This document shows, piece after piece, positions 58,360-64,000 of a stretch of 64,000 nucleotides of DNA. Location of the stretch: contig NW_023501042.1 of NCBI RefSeq assembly GCF_014066305.1, positions 682,001-746,000 of the forward strand. Reading direction: 5' to 3'. Position 1 is the stretch's first letter. Every line of letters starts with the position of its first letter. The notes below the pieces were generated by a model, which had not been told where the DNA came from, ran no database searches, and saw only the letters and a list, made by a program, of their open reading frames with translations. The position numbers and the translations under genes are program-made. The DNA is from Letharia columbiana (Eukaryota; Ascomycota; Lecanoromycetes; Lecanorales; Parmeliaceae).

Positions 58360-59256
58360 ATGGCAGGGCGTTATTTACCTGTTGCTTTAATATTGTTGCA
58401 CCTACACAATATCATCCCCGTCTCCGCCACAACATCCGTCCGCTTTTACACCGATTCCTCCTGCAAGACGCTTTACGCCACGGTGTACACAGACACCGAT
58501 CTGGGAAATGGCCATTGTGGGCAATTTTCCACATTCATCAATAGCGCCAGTTCGAGCACCATTGACAATGGCTGCTCCGGTATCTACCACGCTCGCTTCT
58601 TTGAAGCTGCTTCCAACCAAGACGGAATGTACTGATTATGATTCCTTTCAGTCACGATTTATACGGATTACTGCAACAGCAACGCTACACTGGTACCTCT
58701 GGAAAGTTGTACGAGCATGAGCATTAGCTCCTTCAGTGTGGACTGTCCTCAGATCAACGGCACACGCGATACCGGCTACATCACGAGCAGGGGAACCTCT
58801 GTGCCCTCCACCATTTCGCCATCTACATCCTCTGCACCCGTACCTCCGTTCTCTCCGCAAACTCTTGCAACGGACATACCACCTACATCCTTCGCACCGG
58901 AATCGCAGACTCCAACCTCGCAGCCAAATCCTGCAACGGGTATACCCCGTCCCACCCAATCTTCCTCCACCACTTTTCCAAGCCCCGAAACGCCGACATC
59001 GCCGGTCCGCGATCTTCGCCCTCGCCTGCCTGGACTTCTCAACCGTCTTCCTACGTCGTCCTCACCCTCACCCTCATCCTCACAAGGTCAAAAAGGAAGC
59101 GGTAACGATGGCGGACTGAGCGGTCCTTCGACCATCGCCATCGGTGTGGTCTTGCCCGGCGTCGGTGTCATCGTCGCCATCATCATCGGAATAGTGGGCG
59201 TCAAAAGGCACAGAAGAGCACCGCGAGAGCTGCCGACTAGGCGTTGGAGTACCTAG
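58360..59256 (+). CDS. secreted single-pass surface protein with Cys-containing ectodomain and Ser/Thr/Pro stalk, 274 aa
   Basis: Exons are 58360-58579 and 58652-59256. The intron of 72 nt has donor GTATCT, branch TACTGAT and acceptor TTTCAG. The ATG at 58360 gives MAGRYLPVALILLHLHNIIP, a signal peptide ending near VSA. An ectodomain of about 110 residues has at least six Cys (SSCKTL, GHCGQF, NGCS, YCNS, ESCTS, VDCPQ). A Ser/Thr/Pro-rich stalk follows (residues about 125-220), then the membrane segment IAIGVVLPGVGVIVAIIIGI and a basic KRHRR stop-transfer with a short cytosolic tail. The layout is that of fungal WSC/Mid2-type wall sensors and other mucin-like surface proteins, but the Cys spacing does not match a WSC domain that I recognise. 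The topology is well supported; a sensor role is inference. Confidence 0.75.
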
Positions 59257-60269
59257 CCGATGTAAACGGCAGGCGTTCCAGGGCTTGCGAAGAGGCCTTG
59301 GTAATTGGATGTTGACGGACGAGGGAGTATGAACATGCATAAGTCGGCCAAAGCATGCCGGATGGATCAAGCACCAAGATTGGAGAAATTAGATGAGGGT
59401 TGGTGGATAAGATATCGGAGGGTTTTGTGGGAAAGGGGTAGCGGGATCGAGGACGGTGTCAAGGGTTTGGGCGTTGGGGGCGCAAGGACGGAGCGGAACG
59501 CGGTATGGGAACGGCGTTGCCGACATTTGATGGTGAGGTCTATCAATCATGGCCCGCAGCCTCGGGAGGCCCGGTACGGCTATGGTTGAAGAAAGAGCAT
59601 TATACGTACAGCTTTCAGATCGATACAGGGCAAGGCTACATCACTAGTCCCACCAAACGCGATGGCGTTTAATATCACGGATCTGACCCCTACCGCAAAT
59701 ACACAAAGACTATCTTCCCCGAAACCAAGCTACGTGTCGACTCAAGTCCCAAAAAGAAAAGGTGATCCTGTCTTATGAAATTTTGAATCCAACCGAACGC
59801 AAACAGAGAAAACTGCAACCCATGACCTAAAGTACTCATGCCAACCAAATAACAAGGGGTGGCAGTGATGCTCCAATCCTCATGCCAACCACCCATCGAT
59901 CGAATCCAACAGCTCACAACGATCCCACCAATCATAACCGCACCTGCACCTGCACCTGCGCCGCTGCCCGTGCACACCATCTCCTCTCCTCCCTCCCACT
60001 GAGCCCCCACCCCGCTTCCCGGCCATTCCCAATTCCCGCAGCCCATCGCCCATCTCATACCTACCCCTATCCGCGGACCAGGGTCGTTAATGTCCCCCGT
60101 CCGTCATTTCCACATATCTACATATACAGCGTATTCACACCCGACGAACGAACCATCTACCTACACACACACGCACGTACGCATATTTCCGTTCCCCTCG
60201 AGCCGTAGCGAAACCGTAGCGAAAGGGGCCCTCACGCTCGCTAAGAAGTAAACGGAAGGGAAGGGCAAG
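59257..60269. other. 1 kb without a supported gene
   Basis: A plus-strand frame at 59305-59589 has no motif. 59880-60060 is CA/CT-rich low complexity. No GTPase motif of the following dynamin relic is seen here. Confidence 0.45.
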
Positions 60270-61903
60270 GAAGGGAGATGCTCTGTTACAGGTCAGTACT
60301 AATACTGAACGAGTAACAAAATTTCCAGGCTTGAAAAAGAGCTCCGGACGATTCCGAGCGACGACTCCTCAATCGAGGGCCACGGCGACATCTCGCAAGG
60401 GACGCTCGCCGTCGGTATCCACGCATTGCGAGGAAAAAAGGCTCTGCAAGATGCTCTTCGATCGGATCCGCCGATGCTCATCGGAGACATCGAAGGGAAG
60501 ATCAACGACGGTCGTGGCACGTTAGCCCGACTCGGCCCCGATCGAGACGGCTGGGATCAACAGCGACTGTTCCTATTGCAGATCGGTCAGGCGTTCCAAA
60601 CGATCTCCAGGGCCGCGCCCGACGGTGTTGACGGGCGCAGCTGCTTCGGCGAGTCGCACGGCTAATCTTACACCATATGACATCGGGCTCTGATTCGGAA
60701 TGTGAATGCGTGCTTCGAGGACAGCGACGTCGGATCGTGGGAGGAAACACCAGCTCTGCCGATCCAGCGACAAACATGGAGGTAGCATCAAGAGCAGACT
60801 TTATTGACGAAATCAGGGATATCACCAGAGGTTGGGAAATGCCAGGAACGTTCAGCCCCCTCACTGTCAGCGACCTCCCCCCTGATAAATCGCAGCCCCA
60901 GTTGCAACTAGCTCGGCAACACTCTCGCAAGCTGCGCGATCCTCTCTGGATCTCCTAAATCTCCCACTCAACCAACCAAACCGACCACCGAAGCCCTCCT
61001 TGACCACCCCCATAGATCGAAAGCTCAAGGACACGATACAAAACCTCGATGAGACCTTAACGCCGTACAAGACCGGCCACCCGATCACCTACAACACAAT
61101 CACCGCTTCACCGAGGACGATTCGGCAAGTGAGGAAAAAGGCGCCCCGAAGCAGAGAAGGCCCGCAAGCCGAGAAGATATCTCGGCGACACAGAGGACGC
61201 TACCGTGGTGGACGACGTCGGCGTTTATAAAAAGAAGGCGAGAACGCCCGGTCTCCTGTCCGCACTCGGTTCGAGCACCGAAGCCGAAATGGACCGATAC
61301 GCCTGCTCAGAGATTCTCGGGTATAGGGAAGCCTGTTACAAGGTAAGAACTCCTCATCTGATACCTGAAAAGCGGATGGCTAATCGGCCCAAGTTGCGAT
61401 GAAATCCATCATCGACAACATTTCAATTCACCCAATTGAATACTGCCTCACTGCCGGCACCAGTGCCCCACTCCCACCATCGCCCTTCTCTTCCGCAGAA
61501 AGACCCCAAGCACGTCCGCGTGCTAGCATCGAATCTCACACAAAACCCCAGCCCTGCGAGAGCAGACGGGGGCGGAAAAAGGGTCGTCTCGGAAGCACGA
61601 TCGACCATCCGCAGGGACCGCAAGTCTTCGAGCGCGCCTTCCGCTCAGTGCCCCAGAGCTCGACATGTGTCGATCTCGCGTTCCGACCAAATAGGGCAAC
61701 CCCAAGCCCGCTTCGTCGGTTCCCGGAGAGGGCCTGATGCCGACGACGTTGAGGCTTTGTCCGACGCGGAGCGAATGTACGGGTGGGCTGCACAGAACTG
61801 TCGAAGGGCGATTGCAGACACTGAAGTATTACTTCAGGAGACGGAAGGAAATGCTTCTTTCTGCCGGACCACCCGAGCCAAATTACGCTATCCACAGCGT
61901 TAG
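60270..61903 (+). pseudogene. dynamin-like GTPase relic: stalk region and C-terminal part only
   Basis: Pieces in changing frames follow fungal dynamin-related (Mx/Vps1-like) proteins. EMLCYR is followed by an intron (GTCAGT, ACTAAT, TTCCAG) and by LEKELRTIPSDDSS, LARLGPDRDGWDQQRLFLLQ and IGQAFQTISRAA. Then come FFGES-like CFGESHG at 60655, RADFIDEIRDITRGWEMPGT and FSPLTVSDL, DRKLKDTIQNLDETLTPYKT with GHPITYN, ALGSSTEAEMDRYACSEILG, and MKSIIDNISIHPIEYCL. A weakly effector-domain-like DPKHVRVLAS is at about 61500. Stops separate nearly every piece, and the N-terminal GTPase domain (GxxxSGKS, DLPG) is absent from the upstream kilobase. Such genes form multi-copy families in ascomycetes, so loss of one is plausible. 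The two strongest matches are LQIGQAFQTISRAA and MDRYACSEIL. Confidence 0.75.
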
Positions 61904-62357
61904 AGATAGTCCCGCCATCCGACGATGTGGAGCTTCCCGATGGCTCCTATGCGCTTGAGTCGGCTCTTTTGTTCTCCTTCGATATCCCATCGACGCCCGT
62001 CTCCTATTCTGCAGGAGGGTCTAGCTGCCTGGTCCCGACTGAGAAGAAGTCGAAGGAAGACCGGAGAGGATGGGGGGTTGGTACCGTGAGTGTGGTAGCA
62101 TAGAATTTATAATGCAACGGGACCATTGGCTGCTATGGTGAGATGAGGTACATGACGAAGTGGTGGAAATCGGGGGATGTAGAAGCATTCGAACCCGCGC
62201 TGTCAATATGTAGCAGGAACCGAACGCATGTATGCATCGAGCTATCGTACTAGTGTACAGGCCGGTGTCACAGTGCTTGGAGGAGCAGGACAAGGAGTAT
62301 TGTGGTTTCAATACCGAGACAATCAGTTAGATGATGATGGCAATGGCGCCGAGCGGA

Positions 62358-62480
62358 AGTGCGGACTGGAGACTCTGGTAGTCTGAGCCAGGGGCTTGCC
62401 CTACTCCTTCAACGCTAGCGAGAGAGAGCGGAGAGGGACCTCAGGATAACGTTGTTTCTAGTTCTTTTGATTGCTCGAGG
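62358..62480 (+). repeat. diverged direct repeat, unit 1
   Basis: AGTGCGGACTGGAGACTCTG starts a stretch of about 120 bases, including GAGAGCGGAGAG and TCTTTTGATTGCTCGAG. It recurs 188 bases downstream with roughly one difference in six by eye. Confidence 0.75.
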
Positions 62481-62545
62481 CAGAACCCGAGTCTTCACGT
62501 GTCTTGAGATAAGAGAACCTTTCCAAGCTTCAGTCATTTAGGAGG

Positions 62546-62665
62546 TAGTGCGGGCTAGAGACTCTGGTGGTCGGAGCCAGTGGCTTTGGTCCTTCAATGC
62601 TGGCGAGTAAGAGCGGAGAGTGATCTCAAGATATCATTATTTTTTATGCTTTTGATTGCTCGAGA
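62546..62665 (+). repeat. diverged direct repeat, unit 2
   Basis: AGTGCGGGCTAGAGACTCTG starts the second copy, with AAGAGCGGAGAG and GCTTTTGATTGCTCGAG at matching positions. No coding content. Confidence 0.75.
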
Positions 62666-63153
62666 TTGCTCTAAGCAGCGCCTTGACCAAAGGTTAAATA
62701 GTATCCAGTGTTCTCAACGCTTGGAGAGCTTTCTCCATGTCTCTCAACGGTCTGGTGATATCTCGCCTGTGCTTTTCGGTACCCCATCTTCGGCCGAGGG
62801 AAGCACCTAATCGCAAGAGACGTTGTTAACGCTGGGCTGGCTGCCACGTAGGCGTAATGATTTAGTGGGGAATGGCAGCTCGATTGAACGCTTGCGGTCG
62901 GTCAAGGCCTCGAATATCCTACCCCTGCTCTATTCAGTCGTGATTTTGCGGACACCTGTCAAACAACACCTGCGACAGCTGGAAGACAGTACTGGATCAG
63001 CTGAGGGGGGAAAAGCAACATGCCGGACGGACACACCATTCAGGGCTTTTTCTTCGACGTGTCATTCCACGCCACGAACCGGCTGTCCGTCCTAGCATCC
63101 CAGAGATCCGCCGAGCGGATCATGTGACTCTCTGTATCAGTCAGCCACATATC

Positions 63154-63638
63154 TCAACAACCCCATTCAATTTCATATGCACCTTCGGCAGTAATATCCA
63201 CCGCCTCATCATCCTCCGAATTAGCGCCCGCCTCATCACGCACACCACCATCCAACCCCCTCCTCTTCAACCCCGCCTTGTCATTCTCATCCCCCACAAC
63301 GAACCCGCTCGAAGGCCCACTGATGCTAAACGTCCTCCTCCTACCGTTCGGTCTTTCCTTCAAGCTCGGCGCGCGAGGCCGTCCCCTGCCGCGAGCTCGG
63401 CCGCCGAAGTAGGGGATTTCATAGGCGACGGCGCGGATGATGTAGAGGAGCACGTCGTAGATGAGGAAGAGGGCCCAGGGGCCGATGGTCATGATGCCGA
63501 GGAGGAGCTGTGTGTGAGGGTGGTTGTTAGCGAGGATGTCATGGCCGGACGGGGGCAGTTGGGTGTGCTTACGAAGAAGCGGATGATCCATGTTTCGATG
63601 ACGGTCAGATTGGCGGGGAGGATGGAAAACCACGACAT
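63154..63638 (-). CDS. small conserved fungal membrane protein, 139 aa, two exons
   Basis: Exon 1 63638-63573 encodes MSWFSILPANLTVIETWIIR plus FF; exon 2 63507-63154 starts LLLGIMTIGPWALFLIYDVL. The 65-nt intron has a GTAAGC donor and a CACACAG acceptor in phase 0. The spliced N-terminus makes one or two membrane helices (about residues 20-52). Then comes YEIPYFGGRARGRGRPRAPS, a basic patch, and an acidic C-terminal tail (NSEDDEAVDITAEGAYEIEW). The order ILPxxLTVIET, GPWALxLxYDxLLY, RPRAPSLxERPxGR is familiar from conserved hypothetical proteins of many Pezizomycotina; no function is known to me. The longer unspliced frame to 63870 lacks these helices and is rejected. Confidence 0.75.
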
Positions 63639-64000
63639 AGAGAGCCGAGCAGACGAGGTGTTTGAATCTGATCGGTGCAGCAGAGCTTTTGGCGGAGTCT
63701 ATAGCATGGCTTTCGTCAAGTGTTTGGCAGGTCCGCTGAGAAGTAGGTTTCCAACAAGCGGTGGAAGTCGTTGATTTCTTGGAGTTTGATTGAAATCGTC
63801 GATAGTCAATTGGCAAGCACTTTGCACTATGAATCAATGTTCGGCGGCGACACGAAAGATCTTTGGGCATTGAAGTAAGGATGCTGTGAATTGTTTGTTT
63901 GAATGTTTCAAAAAGTCAGAGAGTGGTCAAAGTACACCAATCAGAGGATAGAGTAACGTTCGTCGCATTAGTCAGCCAATCACATCACGCCAAGCGTCAG
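63639..64000. promoter_or_regulatory. upstream region of the small membrane protein gene, window end
   Basis: Likely promoter and leader of the minus-strand gene. No other feature seen. Confidence 0.4.

Larger units (their letters stand above)
61904..63153. other. 1.25 kb without a supported gene; contains a diverged direct repeat
   Basis: No coding sequence recognised. A direct repeat lies at 62358 and 62546. Confidence 0.45.

Noticed and set aside
63154..63870. 238-codon minus-strand frame as the real gene
   Set aside because: Its N-terminal half is low-quality. Splicing at 63572/63508 gives a much better membrane protein starting at 63638.

Overview
This window is nuclear DNA of a filamentous ascomycete (Pezizomycotina; a Dothideomycete is my best guess, inferred from the style of the conserved hypothetical proteins). 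The evidence is spliced genes with short introns (about 50-100 nt, GTAAGT-like donors and CTAAC/CTGAT branch points), typical fungal families (DEF1, HOM6, G6PD, DUF2945, rhodopsin-domain membrane proteins, GPR1/FUN34), and AT-saturated transposons that have lost almost all CpA/TpG, the footprint of repeat-induced point mutation (RIP).

Layout. 1-1320 is a degenerate minisatellite. 1548-3200 is a RIP-destroyed Copia retrotransposon relic, followed by about 1 kb of almost pure A and then a G run, which is probably an assembly artefact. 4849-7072 is a conserved hypothetical gene with an apparent C-terminal frameshift. 8242-9440 is a dead secreted HELVH metallopeptidase split by a 617-bp inverted-repeat element with a clean 10-bp target duplication. 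A full-length, heavily RIPed Tad1-type LINE occupies 9484-15435. A second inverted-repeat element of the same family lies at 15726-16332. A broken GPR1/FUN34 acetate-transporter gene follows at 16723-17385.

18117-29171 holds four intact genes (an Lsb1-like protein without SH3, a multi-pass membrane protein, a seven-exon rhodopsin-domain protein, a DUF7702-like membrane protein) among gene relics, including the carrier-protein end of a polyketide synthase. A second, less RIPed, 3'-truncated LINE copy (30010-35487) ends four bases before the ATG of a 2H-phosphoesterase-like gene.

39544-55455 is the gene-dense core: a conserved hypothetical gene divergent from DEF1, a DUF2945 chromatin-type protein, glucose-6-phosphate dehydrogenase (NADPH supply), homoserine dehydrogenase (threonine/methionine synthesis, which uses NAD(P)H), a coiled-coil protein and a CCDC174-like protein. 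Beyond it the sequence is accessory-like again: a dead amino-acid permease (56495-57950), a secreted single-pass surface protein (58360-59256), a dead dynamin-like GTPase (60270-61903) and a small membrane protein (63154-63638).

Two kinds of broken gene occur. Several well-conserved genes are broken only by single-base shifts inside G/C runs, which looks like uncorrected homopolymer error. Others carry stops, lost splice sites or insertions and are true pseudogenes, mostly near transposons. Exon limits were read by eye from splice signals and reading frame. Family names come from recognition, not from a search.
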